Assembly (NCBI GenBank): GCA_050013835.1
Contig: JBEKEM010000010.1
Span: 62,001-126,000 of the forward strand
Direction of reading: 5' to 3'
Length of the DNA stretch: 64,000 bases
DNA from: Bog-793 sp050013835
GTDB lineage: Bacteria > Actinomycetota > Acidimicrobiia > Acidimicrobiales > Bog-793
Each line of letters opens with the position of its first letter. Position 1 is the stretch's first letter. Shown here in pieces: positions 18,144 to 31,427 of the stretch. The translations under genes were made by a program, and so were the position numbers. The notes under the pieces were generated by a model. The model was given only the letters and a program-made list of their open reading frames with translations. It had not been told where the DNA came from and ran no database searches.

Positions 18144-19952
18144 TCACAACCGGACCGGGTCGATCTCGACCCGCACGCCCTCCAGCGGCAGGCCGGCCCC
18201 GGCGAGCTCGTCGGCGAGTTGTTGCGGGTCGTCGGCGCGCACGAGGAACCGGTCGGGGCTGAGCCGGGCGACCTCGGGACCGTGGGGCGAGGCGCCGAGC
18301 CGGGAGGCGCACTGTTCTGCTCCGGGCCCCGAGACGACGGCGACGGCGCGGTACGGCGGCAGCCCCAGATCCCCGCGCCGCGCCGCCTCGGCGGCGGCGC
18401 ACGGGCCCGGGAGACCGAGCCCCGCCGCCCGCAGGACCTCGTGCTCCGGGATCCGGGTCTGGACGACGACCGGCCCCGACCGCCCGCCCGCGGCGGCGCC
18501 GCGCCCGCCGACGAGGCGACTCGCCAGCGCCAGCAGGGCGAGCGCCTCCTCCCCGGCCCGGTACCGGGGGGCGAGGAGCTCCTGGTCGAAATCGAGGAAG
18601 GCGACCGCCGAGGCGGCGCGCACCCGGTGCAGGACCGCCTCGGTGCCGACGAGGACGCCGGCCGCGGCGCCCCCGTCGCGGGGGGCGGCCGAGGAGACCT
18701 CGTCGACCGGCTCGCCGACGAGCGCCGCGATCTCCTCGGCGGCCCGCGCCGTGCCGAGCCGCAGGCGCTTCAGGCGGGTCGAGGAGCACGCCGCGCAGAC
18801 GAACGGCCGCGTCGCGGCGCAGACCGGGCAGGTGAGCGCCGCCTCCATGCCGCCGGACTCGACGAGCGCGGCCCCACAGCGCTCGCAGCGCACGACAGCG
18901 CGGCAGGCGCCGCAGGCGAGCAGCCTCGCCCGGCCCGTCCGGTTGAGGACGCAGACGACGGGGAGCTCGGGACTGGCGAGACGCGACTCCCGCACGATCT
19001 CGGCGAAACGGCCGCTGAAAAGGCCCGAACGCGGGTCGTCCCCGCGCCGGTCGATCACCTCGGCGGTCGCCCACCCGGCCCGCTCGAAGGCGGGATCGAA
19101 GGTGACGAGCGTCGATCCGGCGAGGTTTCCGAGGGTCGGGCAGGGGCTCACCAGGAGCAACGGCACGCCGGCACGCCGCGCCCGCTCGGCGGCGACGACC
19201 GTCGCGTCCCACGTCGGCGCGCGCTCCTCGACGAAGTTCTCCGAATGGGCGTCGAGGACGACGACGACACCGAGACGGCCGACCGGGGCGAAGGCCGCCG
19301 CCCGCGCGCCCACGACGGTGCAGCCGCCCGCCGCCGCCTCGTCCCACGCCTCGGGTTGCAGCGCGACCCTCGGGCCGAGCCGGGCGAGCCGCTGGGCGAG
19401 CACCTCGGCGTCGCGCCGGGTCGGCACGAGCACGAGCGCGTCGCGGTCCGCCGCCGCGGCGACCGCCGCCGCGACGACGTCGAGGCGGGGGGCGGCCGGC
19501 GGGAGCCGCAACACCGCGGGGGCCGAGGCGAGGGCCCGCCGGGTGGCCTCGGCGACCGTCGGGGCCCCCGTCTCGGAAAGGCGCTGGCCACGAGCTGGGA
19601 CGGGGGGCAGGGTCCGCACGAGGCGCGGCGGCGAGCCGGCGAGCAGGAACGGCCGCAACCGGCCGGCGTAGCGCCAGGCGCCGAACCGCCCGAGCTCGAC
19701 GATCTCCGGGGCGGGACCCCGGGACACGACGTCGAGGACCTCCCGCAGCTCATGGCCGCCGGGTTCGGCCGCCTCGCCGACGACCCAACCGCGCACCCTG
19801 CGGCCGTGCAGCGGCACCCGCACGATCGAGCCGAGACGGGTCGCGCCGGCGAGCGCCTCCGGGACGGCGTAGGCGAACTCCCGGTCGACGCCGGTCACGT
19901 CGGGGAGGACCGCGACGATCCGCCGGGCGGCCGGTCCCGACGCGGTCGTCAC
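18144..19952 (-). CDS. priA: Primosomal protein N' (PriA), degenerate actinobacterial type
   Basis: Replication restart protein of 602 residues. The N-terminal 3'-DNA binding domain reads AVLPDVTGVDREFAYAVP and GSIVRVPLHGRRVRGWVVG. The helicase part has no Walker A lysine (the region reads APAVLRLPPAAPRLDVV), and the DEAH box is DAHS in VVLDAHSENF, so it should not hydrolyse ATP. The zinc-binding region is kept (CGACRAVVRCERCGAAL, CPVCAATRPFVCAAC). Loss of the helicase motifs is typical of actinobacterial PriA. GTG at 19952 is 7 nt after the metK stop and is favoured over an earlier ATG inside metK. Confidence 0.92.
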   Translation of the reverse strand: MTTASGPAARRIVAVLPDVTGVDREFAYAVPEALAGATRLGSIVRVPLHGRRVRGWVVGEAAEPGGHELREVLDVVSRGPAPEIVELGRFGAWRYAGRLRPFLLAGSPPRLVRTLPPVPARGQRLSETGAPTVAEATRRALASAPAVLRLPPAAPRLDVVAAAVAAAADRDALVLVPTRRDAEVLAQRLARLGPRVALQPEAWDEAAAGGCTVVGARAAAFAPVGRLGVVVVLDAHSENFVEERAPTWDATVVAAERARRAGVPLLLVSPCPTLGNLAGSTLVTFDPAFERAGWATAEVIDRRGDDPRSGLFSGRFAEIVRESRLASPELPVVCVLNRTGRARLLACGACRAVVRCERCGAALVESGGMEAALTCPVCAATRPFVCAACSSTRLKRLRLGTARAAEEIAALVGEPVDEVSSAAPRDGGAAAGVLVGTEAVLHRVRAASAVAFLDFDQELLAPRYRAGEEALALLALASRLVGGRGAAAGGRSGPVVVQTRIPEHEVLRAAGLGLPGPCAAAEAARRGDLGLPPYRAVAVVSGPGAEQCASRLGASPHGPEVARLSPDRFLVRADDPQQLADELAGAGLPLEGVRVEIDPVRL

Positions 19953-19959
19953 CGGGTCG

Positions 19960-21156
19960 CTATAGGTCGAGTTCCCGGCGCAGGTCGTCGACGCGACCCG
20001 TCGTCTCCCAGGTGAACTCCTTCTCGGAGCGGCCGAAGTGCCCGTAGGCGGCGGTCGCCCGGTAGATCGGCCGGCGCAGGTCGAGGTCACGGATGATGGC
20101 TGCCGGCCGCAGGTCGAACAGCTCCTCGATCGCCTTCTCGATCCGCGCCGTGTCGACGACGGCGGTGCCGAAGGTCTCGATCATGACCGACACGGGCCGC
20201 GCCACGCCGATGGCGTAGGCGACCTGGATCTCGCAGCGCCGCGCCGCCCCGGCGGCGACGACGTGCTTGGCGACCCAGCGGGCAGCGTACGCAGCGGAGC
20301 GGTCGACTTTGGAGGGGTCCTTGCCCGAGAAGGCGCCGCCTCCGTGACGGGCCATGCCCCCGTAGGTGTCGACGATGATCTTGCGCCCGGTCAATCCGGT
20401 GTCGGCGCGCGGGCCGCCGAGCTCGAACACGCCCGTCGGGTTGCAGAGGAGCTTGTGTCCCTCGAAGGCGATCTCCCGGGGCAAGAGGGCGAGGAGCGGC
20501 CGTACGACATGCTCCTCGATGTCCGGCCCGAGCAGCGTCTCGGGGTCGATGCCCGGCTTGTGCTGGGTCGAGACGAGCACCGTCTCGAGCTTGACGGGCC
20601 GACCATCCTCGTAGCGCACGCTCACCTGGGTCTTGCCGTCGGGCCGCAGGTACGGGAGCACGTTCGCCCGGCGCACCTCGGCGAGCCGGCGCGCCAGCAT
20701 GTGGGCGAACCAGATCGGCACCGGCATGAGGTCGGGCGTCTCGTCGCAGGCGAAGCCGAACACCATCCCCTGGTCGCCCGCCCCCTGCTGCGAGAGCTCG
20801 TCGGCGTCGCCGTGGCGGATCTCCGCCGAGCGCGAGACTCCGGCGTCGATGTCTGGGGACTGCTCACCGATCGAGACCATGACGCCGCAGGTGTTGCCGT
20901 CGAAGCCGTACTCTTCGCGGTCGTACCCGGTCTCGCAGACCGTGTCCCGCACGATGCGAGGGATGTCGACGTAGCCCTCGGTCGAGATCTCGCCGACGAC
21001 GCAGACGATGCCGGTTGTGAGCAGGGTCTCGCAGGCGACCCGGCCCAGCGGGTCCTGGGCGAGGATCGCGTCGAGGACGGCGTCGGAGATCTGGTCGGCC
21101 ATCTTGTCCGGATGGCCCTCGGTGACCGACTCCGAGGTGAACGTGTAGCTGGACAA
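19960..21156 (-). CDS. metK: S-adenosylmethionine synthase
   Basis: Makes S-adenosylmethionine from methionine and ATP in the cytoplasm. The 398 residues show [20 protein letters not shown], the [12 protein letters not shown] hexapeptide region and the P-loop-like [22 protein letters not shown] at 21156 is chosen: it puts the N-terminus just before [15 protein letters not shown] and has AAGGAG 6 nt upstream. The GTG at 21198 would overlap coaBC and lacks a site. The gene sits in a coaBC-metK-priA order found in many Actinobacteria. Confidence 0.96.
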   Translation of the reverse strand: MSSYTFTSESVTEGHPDKMADQISDAVLDAILAQDPLGRVACETLLTTGIVCVVGEISTEGYVDIPRIVRDTVCETGYDREEYGFDGNTCGVMVSIGEQSPDIDAGVSRSAEIRHGDADELSQQGAGDQGMVFGFACDETPDLMPVPIWFAHMLARRLAEVRRANVLPYLRPDGKTQVSVRYEDGRPVKLETVLVSTQHKPGIDPETLLGPDIEEHVVRPLLALLPREIAFEGHKLLCNPTGVFELGGPRADTGLTGRKIIVDTYGGMARHGGGAFSGKDPSKVDRSAAYAARWVAKHVVAAGAARRCEIQVAYAIGVARPVSVMIETFGTAVVDTARIEKAIEELFDLRPAAIIRDLDLRRPIYRATAAYGHFGRSEKEFTWETTGRVDDLRRELDL

Positions 21157-21194
21157 GTCAGCTCCTTGCGGTTCGGTTGGGTGTGAGCGAGCCG

Positions 21195-22436
21195 TCACGC
21201 GTCGCGGAGCCGGCGGACGACGGCATCGAGCACTGCGGCGGCAATCGTAGGCTTCGGCCCCAGGGGCACGTCGGTGCGACCACCCCCGGCTTCGAGGATC
21301 GTAACGGCGTTCGTCTCGTAGCCGAACCCGACGCCCGGCTCGCTCACGTCGTTCACGACGATCAGGTCGGCGCCCTTGGCGGTGAGCTTGGCCGAACCGC
21401 GGGCGACGGCGTCACCGGTCTCGGCGGCGAAACCGACGAGGACCTGGCCGGGCCGCCGCCGCGCACCGAGCCCCGCGAGCACGTCCTCGGTCGGCTCGAG
21501 CACGACCTCGGGCGGCCCGTCGCCCTTTTTCAACTTCGTCGCCGACACCGCCTTCGGGCGGAAGTCCGCCACGGCGGCGGCCATCACGACGACGTCGGCG
21601 GCACCAGCACGGGCGAAGACCTCCCCGGCGAGCTCGGCCGCCGTCTCGACGGGCACGAACTCGACGCCGGGCGGCGGGGCCAGCGCCGAGGCCGAAACGA
21701 GGGTCACCTTCGCGCCGCGCCGGCGCGCCTCGGCGGCGATGGCGTGGCCCTGGCGTCCCGACGAGCGGTTGCCGAGATAGCGGACGGGGTCGAGCGGCTC
21801 GCGCGTGCCCCCCGCCGTGACGAGCACCCGATACCCGGCGAGGTCGCCGGTCCCGGCGAGCGCCCCCGCGGCCGCGGCCAGGATGACCGGGATGCCTGCG
21901 AGGCGGCCCGGGCCCTGGTCCCCGCCGGCCAGCCGGCCCGTCTCCGGCGCGACGACGACCACGCCGCGCCGCTCGAGGGTCGCGAGGTTCTCCCGGACCG
22001 AGGCGTGTCCCCACATCTCGGCGTGCATCGCCGGGCAGACGACAACGGGCGCCGCCGTGGCGAGGAGCGTCGCGCCGAGCAGGTCGTGGGCGATCCCGGC
22101 GGCGTACTCGGCGAGGAAGTTCGCCGTCGCCGGCGCGACGAGGACGAGGTCGGCTGCCTGGGCGAGGTGCGTGTGCGGGATCGGGTCGGCGGGGTCGAAC
22201 AGCTCCGTGCGCGCCGGCTCCGAGGCGAGGGCGGAGAACGTCACCGCTCCAACGAAACGCGTCGACGCCCTAGTCAGCACGGGGACGACGTGCGCCCCGG
22301 CGTCGACGAGCTGGCGGCAGATCTCGACGGCTTTGTAGGCGGCGATGCCGGCGGTCACGCCGAGGACGACGAAGGCGCCGTCGAGCACGCTGGGATCACC
22401 CGCTGGGCGTTGCTGGTTCTCGTCGCCCGCGCTCAT
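21195..22436 (-). CDS. coaBC: Phosphopantothenoylcysteine decarboxylase / phosphopantothenate-cysteine ligase
   Basis: Bifunctional coenzyme A enzyme of 413 residues. The CoaC flavoprotein half has [20 protein letters not shown], the FMN-site [12 protein letters not shown] and [14 protein letters not shown]. The CoaB half starts near residue 200 with [20 protein letters not shown] and holds [20 protein letters not shown]. Length is normal for the fusion. ATG at 22436 lies 37 bp after rpoZ. It fits the rpoZ-coaBC-metK operon. Confidence 0.96.
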   Translation of the reverse strand: MSAGDENQQRPAGDPSVLDGAFVVLGVTAGIAAYKAVEICRQLVDAGAHVVPVLTRASTRFVGAVTFSALASEPARTELFDPADPIPHTHLAQAADLVLVAPATANFLAEYAAGIAHDLLGATLLATAAPVVVCPAMHAEMWGHASVRENLATLERRGVVVVAPETGRLAGGDQGPGRLAGIPVILAAAAGALAGTGDLAGYRVLVTAGGTREPLDPVRYLGNRSSGRQGHAIAAEARRRGAKVTLVSASALAPPPGVEFVPVETAAELAGEVFARAGAADVVVMAAAVADFRPKAVSATKLKKGDGPPEVVLEPTEDVLAGLGARRRPGQVLVGFAAETGDAVARGSAKLTAKGADLIVVNDVSEPGVGFGYETNAVTILEAGGGRTDVPLGPKPTIAAAVLDAVVRRLRDA

Positions 22437-22473
22437 CGCCGCAACCCCGCCGACGGCTGCGTCGCCCGGGCAG

Positions 22474-22806
22474 CTACGAGCTGGCCGGTGGGTCGCCGGC
22501 GGGATCGTCGGTGATGCCGGCCACCTCGACCAGCTCCGCCTCGCCGTCGGTTTCCGGCTCGACCGGCGCGCCGGCGCGCACCTTGGACGCCGCGATCTCC
22601 TCGAGGGCGATCGACAACGGCTTGCGGGCCACGGAGCTGACCTGCGGCGGAACGATCGCGCCGAGACCCTCGCCGAGCTGGTTGAAGTACGAGTTGATCT
22701 GCCGTCCGCGCTTGGCGGACAGGGTCACGAGGCTGAACTTCGAGTCCACCTTGTCGAGGAGGTCCTCGATCGCCGGGTCGATCATCGTGCTGCGTGGTTC
22801 GGCCAT
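22474..22806 (-). CDS. rpoZ: RNA polymerase omega subunit
   Basis: Small assembly subunit of RNA polymerase, 110 residues. The family core MIDPAIEDLLDKVDSKFSLV, then TLSAKRGRQINSYFNQLGEG and KPLSIALEEIAASKV is present; the C-terminal 30 residues are acidic and variable. ATG at 22806 has GAGGAG 4 nt upstream; an inner ATG at residue 8 would also fit. The neighbour order mIHF-gmk-rpoZ-coaBC is usual in Actinobacteria. Confidence 0.93.
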   Translation of the reverse strand: MAEPRSTMIDPAIEDLLDKVDSKFSLVTLSAKRGRQINSYFNQLGEGLGAIVPPQVSSVARKPLSIALEEIAASKVRAGAPVEPETDGEAELVEVAGITDDPAGDPPASS

Positions 22807-22909
22807 GGTCTCCTCGATCACCGCGTGGACGCGGCTCGCGCCACGGCCAACTGGGTCAGAACATTCCGCACGCCGACCGCCACCAGACCGGGGCCGTGTC
22901 CGGGCACGA

Positions 22910-23452
22910 TCAATCCGCGCCCCGACGTGTTCTCGCCAGTATACCGGCGAGTTCGTCGACGGCCTGGTCGACCTCGTGGTTGACCACCACCGCGTCGGCG
23001 AGGGCCCGTCCGGCCTCGACCTCGCGGTCAGCGAGGGCGAGACGCGCCGCCACGTGGGAGGCGGAATCCCCCCGTTCCCCCATTCGCCTGGCCTCGTCGG
23101 CCCGCGACGGGGGGACGAGCAGCACGCAGACGACGTCCTCGCAGCGCTTGCGCACCTGCTCAGCGCCCTGGACGTCGATCTCGAGCACGAGGTCGCGCCC
23201 TGGCGGGGCGTCGGGCATCGGCGTGCCGTACAGCTCGTCGAGCACGGTCGCGTGCTCGAGGAACTTGCCCGCGGCGATCGCCGCTTCGAACGTCGGTCGG
23301 TCGACGAAGGTGTAGGCGTCCTCCTCCTCACCCTGCCGGCGGGCGCGCGTCGTCCACGAGCGGGACAGCCAGAGCTTCGGGTCGCGCGCGACCAGCTCTT
23401 TGACCACCGTCCCTTTCCCGGCGCCGCCGGGACCGGAGACGACGAGGATCAG
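22910..23452 (-). CDS. gmk: Guanylate kinase, probable CTG start
   Basis: Phosphorylates GMP to GDP. The 180-residue frame from CTG begins MILVVSGPGGAGKGTVV, with the P-loop at residues 7-14. The GMP-binding region follows (LSRSWTTRARRQGEEEDAYT, FVDRPTFEAAIAAGKFLEHA, LYGTPM) and then VLEIDVQGAEQVRKRCEDVV. The first ATG/GTG/TTG in frame is GTG at 23407, which would delete the P-loop. The frame upstream of CTG has no standard start either. CTG at 23452 overlaps the mIHF stop as CTGA, so translation is probably coupled. Confidence 0.93.
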   Translation of the reverse strand: MILVVSGPGGAGKGTVVKELVARDPKLWLSRSWTTRARRQGEEEDAYTFVDRPTFEAAIAAGKFLEHATVLDELYGTPMPDAPPGRDLVLEIDVQGAEQVRKRCEDVVCVLLVPPSRADEARRMGERGDSASHVAARLALADREVEAGRALADAVVVNHEVDQAVDELAGILARTRRGAD

Positions 23453-23769
23453 GGGCGACCGACGGCTTCGAGAAGCGCGCTGCGCTGCTTGGCGCCGAGT
23501 CCCTGCAGACGGCGCGTCTCACTGATGCCGATCTGCTCCATCAACCGGCGGGCTTTCACCTTGCCGGTGCCAGGGAGCGACTCGAGGACAGCGAGAACCT
23601 TCATCTTGCCGACGATGTCATCGTTGGCTGCCCGACCGAGCAAACCGCTCAGCGAGACACGACCGTTCTTCAACTGGTCCTTGATCTCCGCTCGGGCCTT
23701 GCGCGCCTGAGCCGCCTTGGCGAGCGCGGCACTGCGCTGTTCGGGTGTGAGGCTTGGTGGTTGGGGCAT
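23449..23769 (-). CDS. mihF: Integration host factor, actinobacterial type (mIHF)
   Basis: Nucleoid-associated DNA-binding protein of Actinobacteria, 106 residues. Hallmarks are LTPEQRSAALAKAAQARKAR, AEIKDQLKNG, the helix-two-turn-helix region MKVLAVLESLPGTGKVKARR and IGISETRRLQGLGAKQRSAL. ATG at 23769 matches homologues; a GTG at 23799 gives 10 extra residues. TAACGT lies 8 nt before the ATG and there is no ribosome binding site, so a nearly leaderless mRNA is likely. It precedes gmk, with a CTGA overlap. Confidence 0.94.
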   Translation of the reverse strand: MPQPPSLTPEQRSAALAKAAQARKARAEIKDQLKNGRVSLSGLLGRAANDDIVGKMKVLAVLESLPGTGKVKARRLMEQIGISETRRLQGLGAKQRSALLEAVGRP

Positions 23770-23864
23770 GAGTCGAGACGTTAGCGCGGGTTTCCCCACT
23801 TGACCACGGTTTCTGCCAAGCGAACCCGCGCGGGGCGCGATCGCCGCCGCGACCGCCTCCCCGT

Positions 23865-24590
23865 TCAGCGCGGCGTCACGTTCCCGAGCGCCTCGACGAG
23901 CGCGCGCGCCGCCGCGACCGGGTCCTTGGCGCCGGTGACGGCGCGCCCGATGACGAGGAGGTCGGCACCGGCGCCGAACGCCTCCTGTGGCGTCGCGGCG
24001 CGGGACTGGTCGTCCCGGGCGACGCCCGGAGGGCGCATCCCGGGCACGACCGTGATCACCCCGGGCACGGCGGCGCGCACGGCGGAGATCTCCGCCGCGG
24101 CACAGACGACACCGCCGAGACCGGCGCGCGATGCCAGCGCGGCGCGCTCGACGACAAGCGCCGGGGTCGCCCCGGCGTCGCTCGTCAACACGGTGACGGC
24201 GAGCCCGATCGTCGGCTTGTCCCGGCCGGTGAGGGCGGCCCCCTCGACGAACCCCCGGGCTGCACCGGCGAGCATCTCGGCGCCGCCGGCGGCGTGGACG
24301 GTGGCGTAGCGGGCCCCCGTACGCGCGACCGCCCGCGCCGCGCGCTCGACGGTCGTCGGGATGTCGTGCAGCTTCAGGTCAACGAAGACCTCGAAGCCGT
24401 CGGCGATGAAGGCGGCAACGGCGGCGGGCCCCTCGGCGACGTAGAGCTCGAGCCCGACCTTCACCACGGAGAAGAACGGGGCCAGATCCCGCGCGAGACC
24501 CCGGGCCGAGGCGAGATCCGGGACGTCTAGGGCGAGACAGAGGTGCTCGCGCACCGCGATCGGCAACAGACGGCTCTCAGTCACGGGCAC
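23865..24590 (-). CDS. pyrF: Orotidine 5'-phosphate decarboxylase
   Basis: Last step of UMP synthesis. The 241-residue protein has the active-site motif FVDLKLHDIPTT (about 68-79), with the Lys-Asp network, preceded by LCLALDVPD and VVKVGLELY, and ends with LLVIGRAVTGAKDPVAAARA, the phosphate-binding region. Group I type by motif. GTG at 24590 or at 24584 could start it; both overlap the end of pyrD, so coupling is expected. Last gene of the pyrimidine operon. Confidence 0.95.
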   Translation of the reverse strand: MPVTESRLLPIAVREHLCLALDVPDLASARGLARDLAPFFSVVKVGLELYVAEGPAAVAAFIADGFEVFVDLKLHDIPTTVERAARAVARTGARYATVHAAGGAEMLAGAARGFVEGAALTGRDKPTIGLAVTVLTSDAGATPALVVERAALASRAGLGGVVCAAAEISAVRAAVPGVITVVPGMRPPGVARDDQSRAATPQEAFGAGADLLVIGRAVTGAKDPVAAARALVEALGNVTPR

Positions 24591-25505
24591 CCCCGACGAG
24601 CTCGGAAACGCGGACGACCCCGTTCGCCGCGCACCACCGGCGCAGTTCCTGGAGCACGCGGGCCGGGGCGTGGGGGTCGACGAGCGTCGCCGTGCCCACC
24701 TGCACGGCCCGTGCCCCGGCGAGCAGGAACTCGACGGCCGTCGTCCCAGACATCACTCCGCCCGCGCCGATGATCGGCACCTGTGGCAGGGCCGCCGAGA
24801 CGTCGGCGACCGCATGCAGCGCCACACCGTGCAGGGCCGGGCCCGAAAGGCCGCCGCCCGCGCCGCCGAGCGCGCCCCGGCGGAGATCGGCCCGGATCGC
24901 CAGGGCGGGCAGCGTGTTCACGAGGGTGAGCGCCGCGGCGCCGGCGCCGACGGCAGCGGTCGCCACCTCGACGAGGTTGGCCCCGCCCGGCGAGAGCTTC
25001 ACCCAGAGCGGGAGTCCGGCGGCCGCGGCCGCCTCGACGACCTCGGCCGTCGCGCCGGGCGACCGGGCGAACATCTCCTCGCCGCCGTCGAGGTTCGGGC
25101 AGGACACGTTGAGCTCGACGGCGATGATCGACGCCGACGCCGGGGCGAGGAGCGCGGCGGCCCGGGCATACTCGTCGGCGCGGCGGCCCCAGAGGCTGAC
25201 AACGACGCGGGCCCCTGCCGCCTCGAGGGCCGGCAGGTGCTCGGCAAGCCACGACGCGACCCCCGGCCCCTGGAGCCCGACGCTGTTCAGCATCCCCCCG
25301 GCGACGGGCTTGAGCCGCGGGGGCGGGTTCCCGGGCCAGGGCTCGGCGGCGAGCGACTTCACGACGACGGCGCCGAGCCCGGCGAGATCGAGGTACGCCG
25401 ACAGCTCGGCGCCGTGTCCCGAGGTGCCCGAGGCCGTCATCACCGGGTTCGGGAGGACGACGGTGCCGATCGTCGTCGTGAGATCGACCGCCGCGCCCTT
25501 CCCGC

Positions 25506-25509
<4 letters not shown>
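24577..25509 (-). CDS. pyrD: Dihydroorotate dehydrogenase, class 1B type
   Basis: Oxidises dihydroorotate to orotate using FMN. The 310 residues show the class 1 catalytic cysteine in [10 protein letters not shown] (class 2 membrane enzymes have Ser), the FMN region [40 protein letters not shown] and [11 protein letters not shown]. The pattern matches class 1B PyrD, whose electron-transfer partner PyrK is normally encoded beside it; no pyrK is present here. GTG at 25509 overlaps the carB stop as GTGA, so upstream reading of the same frame is not used. Confidence 0.94.
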
Positions 25510-28838
<3,329 letters not shown>

Positions 28839-28866
28839 CAGCGGTTGGTCCCCCGCCTGGCGCTGC

Positions 28867-29979
28867 TCACCGGTCCGACCCCATCAGGCGGCCGAACTCG
28901 GCGAACAGGTAGCGGGCGTCGTGCGGCCCGGGACTCGCCTCCGGGTGGTACTGGACGCTGAAGGCGGGGACGTCCCGGCAGGCGAGCCCCTCCACCACCT
29001 GGTCGTTGAGGTTGATGTGCGTGATCGTGGCGCCGACGATCGTCTCCGCGGCGACGGCGTAGCCGTGGTTCTGGCTCGTCACCTCGACCGTCCCCGTCTC
29101 GAGCCGCCGCACAGGGTGGTTGGCGCCGTGGTGGCCGAAGGGGAGCTTGTACGTCCGGGCCCCGAGCGCCGCGCCGAGCAGCTGGTGGCCGAGGCAGACC
29201 CCGAAGAGCGGGACCTCGCCGAGCAGCTGCCGCACGACGGCGACGAGGTCGCCGAGGGCTGCCGGGTCGCCGGGCCCGTTCGAGAGGAACACGCCGTCGG
29301 GCCGCCGGGCGAGGACCTCGCCGGCGGAGGTCGCCGCCGGCACGACCTCGACGGAGGCGATGTGCGCGAGCTGGGCGAGGATCGAGCGCTTGATCCCGAA
29401 GTCGTAGGCGACGACCCGGTACGGCCCGCCGGCGACCTCGTAGCGCTGGGACGTCGTCACCCCGGCGACGAGGTCCTGGCCCTCGGTCCCGGGTTCGGCG
29501 GCCACCGCCGCCAGGAGCTCCTCCCTCCCGGCGGTCCCGAAGGCGCACGGCATCGCCCCCGCCTCGCGCACGTGCCGGGTGAGCCGCCGGGTGTCGACCC
29601 CGGTGAGGCCGCCGATGCCAGCGGCAACGAGGTACGACTCGAGGTCCCCCGAGGCGCGCCAGCTGCTCGGCCTCCCCGGCAGGTCGCGCACGATGACCCC
29701 GCGGCAGTACGGCCGGCCGGACTCGTCGTCGGCGGGGGTGACGCCGTAGTTGCCGATATGCGGGTAGGTGAAGGCGATCACCTGCCCCGCGTACGACGGG
29801 TCGGAGATGATCTCCTGGTAGCCCGACATCGCCGTGTTGAAGACGAGCTCGCCGGAGTGCACCGACGATCCGCCGGCGGCCGCCGCGATCGCCTCGCCCT
29901 CGAACGTCGTGCCGTCGGCGAGCACGAGCAGCCCCGGCGGCCGGGGGCGGGTCGGCACGGTAGCGGCCCCGCCGGTCAC
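28867..29979 (-). CDS. carA: Carbamoyl-phosphate synthase, small subunit (glutaminase)
   Basis: Class I glutamine amidotransferase subunit that feeds ammonia to CarB, 370 residues. The N-terminal CPSase domain has [20 protein letters not shown] and [20 protein letters not shown]. The C-terminal glutaminase has the nucleophile in [15 protein letters not shown] and the His/Glu pair in [16 protein letters not shown] at 29979 overlaps the pyrC stop as GTGA. The open frame continues upstream through pyrC in another reading but is not coding there. Confidence 0.96.
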   Translation of the reverse strand: MTGGAATVPTRPRPPGLLVLADGTTFEGEAIAAAAGGSSVHSGELVFNTAMSGYQEIISDPSYAGQVIAFTYPHIGNYGVTPADDESGRPYCRGVIVRDLPGRPSSWRASGDLESYLVAAGIGGLTGVDTRRLTRHVREAGAMPCAFGTAGREELLAAVAAEPGTEGQDLVAGVTTSQRYEVAGGPYRVVAYDFGIKRSILAQLAHIASVEVVPAATSAGEVLARRPDGVFLSNGPGDPAALGDLVAVVRQLLGEVPLFGVCLGHQLLGAALGARTYKLPFGHHGANHPVRRLETGTVEVTSQNHGYAVAAETIVGATITHINLNDQVVEGLACRDVPAFSVQYHPEASPGPHDARYLFAEFGRLMGSDR

Positions 29980-31322
29980 CGCTGGGCCCTCCCGTCGACG
30001 ACGACCGGCTCGCCGGCCAGCACCGTGTGGCGGACCCGGCCCGACAGGCGCATCCCGTGGTACGGCGAGTTCTGCGAGCGGCTCGCCATGGCCCGGCGGT
30101 CGACGGTCCAGGCCGCCGCCGGGTCGAACACGCAGAGGTGGGCGCGGCCCCCCGGCGCGACCGGGCCCCCGTGTCCGAGCGACCGGTCGAGCCCCGCGAG
30201 CGCCGCCGGACGCCACGACATCAGGGCGAACAGCTCGACGACGCCGAGCGGCGCCTCGTCGCCCGGGGCGGCGACGAAGACCTCGTAGACGACGGCAAGC
30301 GCCGTCTCCAGGCCAATCATCCCCGGGGGCGCCTCGGCGAACGGCGCCTGCTTGCGCACGGCGGCGTGCGGGGCGTGGTCCGTCGCGATCACGTCGATGA
30401 GGCCCGCGCGGCAGGCGGCCCGCAACTCCGCCGCGTCGGTGGCGCTGCGCAGCGGCGGAGCGACCTTGTAGACGGGATCGCCCGAGGCGGCGAGGGCGTC
30501 GGTGAGGAGGAGGTGGTGCGGCGTCGCTTCCGCCGTCACCGGCAGGCCCGCCGCCTTCGCCGCCCGCACGAGGCCGACCGAACCGGCGGTCGACACGTGG
30601 AGGAAGTGCATCGGCGTGCCGGTCAGCCGCACGAGGGCGACATCCCGGTCGAGCATCGCCTCCTCCGCGGCGGCCGGCTGCCCCGGGATTCCCAGCCGGC
30701 GCGACCAGGTGCCCTCGTGCATCTGGCCGCCGGCGGCGATGGCGTTGTCCTGGCAGTGCTCGGCGAGGATGACGCCGAGCGGGCGGGCGGTCTCGAGCGC
30801 CTGCCGCATCACGACGGCGTCCTGGACGCCGGATCCGTCGTCGGTGAAGAGCCGAACTCCAAGCGCGGCCATCTCGGCAAGGGGCGCCACCCGTTCCCCG
30901 GCGCGCCCCAAGGTGATCGCCCCCGCGACCGCGACGTCGGCGCTGGCACCCCGGCCGAGTTCCAGCACGTGGCGCACGGCCGCTCCCGAGTCGGTCGCCG
31001 GCTCGGTGTTCGGCATCGCGACGACGGCGGTGTAACCGCCGAGCGAGGCCGCGCGCGTCCCGGTCTCGACGGTCTCCGCCTCCTCGCCGCCGGGTTCGCG
31101 CAGGTGCGTGTGGACGTCGACGAGCCCGGGCGCGACGAGACAACCCGACGCGTCGAGAACCGTCGTCCCGAGCGGGAAGTCGACTCCCTCTCCGACCGCG
31201 GCGATGAGGCCGTCCTCGAGGAACACGTCGCCGCGACGCGCCCCCGCCTGGTCGACGACGGTCCCGCCGCGCACGACGACCCGCCTCGGATGGCGGTCGT
31301 GCGACTCACCGTGCTCAGGCAC
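29976..31322 (-). CDS. pyrC: Dihydroorotase
   Basis: Zinc amidohydrolase that cyclises carbamoyl aspartate, 448 residues. Type I dihydroorotase motifs: [16 protein letters not shown] near residue 69, [14 protein letters not shown], a later histidine in HFLHVSTAG, and the catalytic aspartate in [13 protein letters not shown] at 31322 follows GAAGGAGG 5 nt upstream. It lies directly after pyrR, where most operons have pyrB between; only 105 bp separate pyrR and pyrC here. Confidence 0.95.
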   Translation of the reverse strand: MPEHGESHDRHPRRVVVRGGTVVDQAGARRGDVFLEDGLIAAVGEGVDFPLGTTVLDASGCLVAPGLVDVHTHLREPGGEEAETVETGTRAASLGGYTAVVAMPNTEPATDSGAAVRHVLELGRGASADVAVAGAITLGRAGERVAPLAEMAALGVRLFTDDGSGVQDAVVMRQALETARPLGVILAEHCQDNAIAAGGQMHEGTWSRRLGIPGQPAAAEEAMLDRDVALVRLTGTPMHFLHVSTAGSVGLVRAAKAAGLPVTAEATPHHLLLTDALAASGDPVYKVAPPLRSATDAAELRAACRAGLIDVIATDHAPHAAVRKQAPFAEAPPGMIGLETALAVVYEVFVAAPGDEAPLGVVELFALMSWRPAALAGLDRSLGHGGPVAPGGRAHLCVFDPAAAWTVDRRAMASRSQNSPYHGMRLSGRVRHTVLAGEPVVVDGRAQR

Positions 31323-31427
31323 CGCGCCTCCTTCGACGGGTCCCGCGCGCCCCGAATACGGTCACGGCGGTGACGCCGTGCACGCGTGGCCGGGCCGGTG
31401 CCGGCGGTTGCGCGCGGGACACGCCGA

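Noticed and set aside
17464..19347. A 627-residue frame that would fuse a long Arg/Gly-rich protein to the ECF sigma factor
   Set aside because: The N-terminal 420 residues are the wrong frame of priA; the sigma factor begins at the GTG near 18072.
21157..21198. Upstream GTG start for metK
   Set aside because: It would add residues not found in the family and overlap coaBC; the TTG has AAGGAG directly upstream.
28867..31143. A 758-residue frame extending carA upstream
   Set aside because: The extension is pyrC in another frame; carA starts at the GTGA overlap.
31323..31427. Remnant of pyrB between pyrR and pyrC
   Set aside because: The 105 bp show no aspartate carbamoyltransferase motif in any frame.
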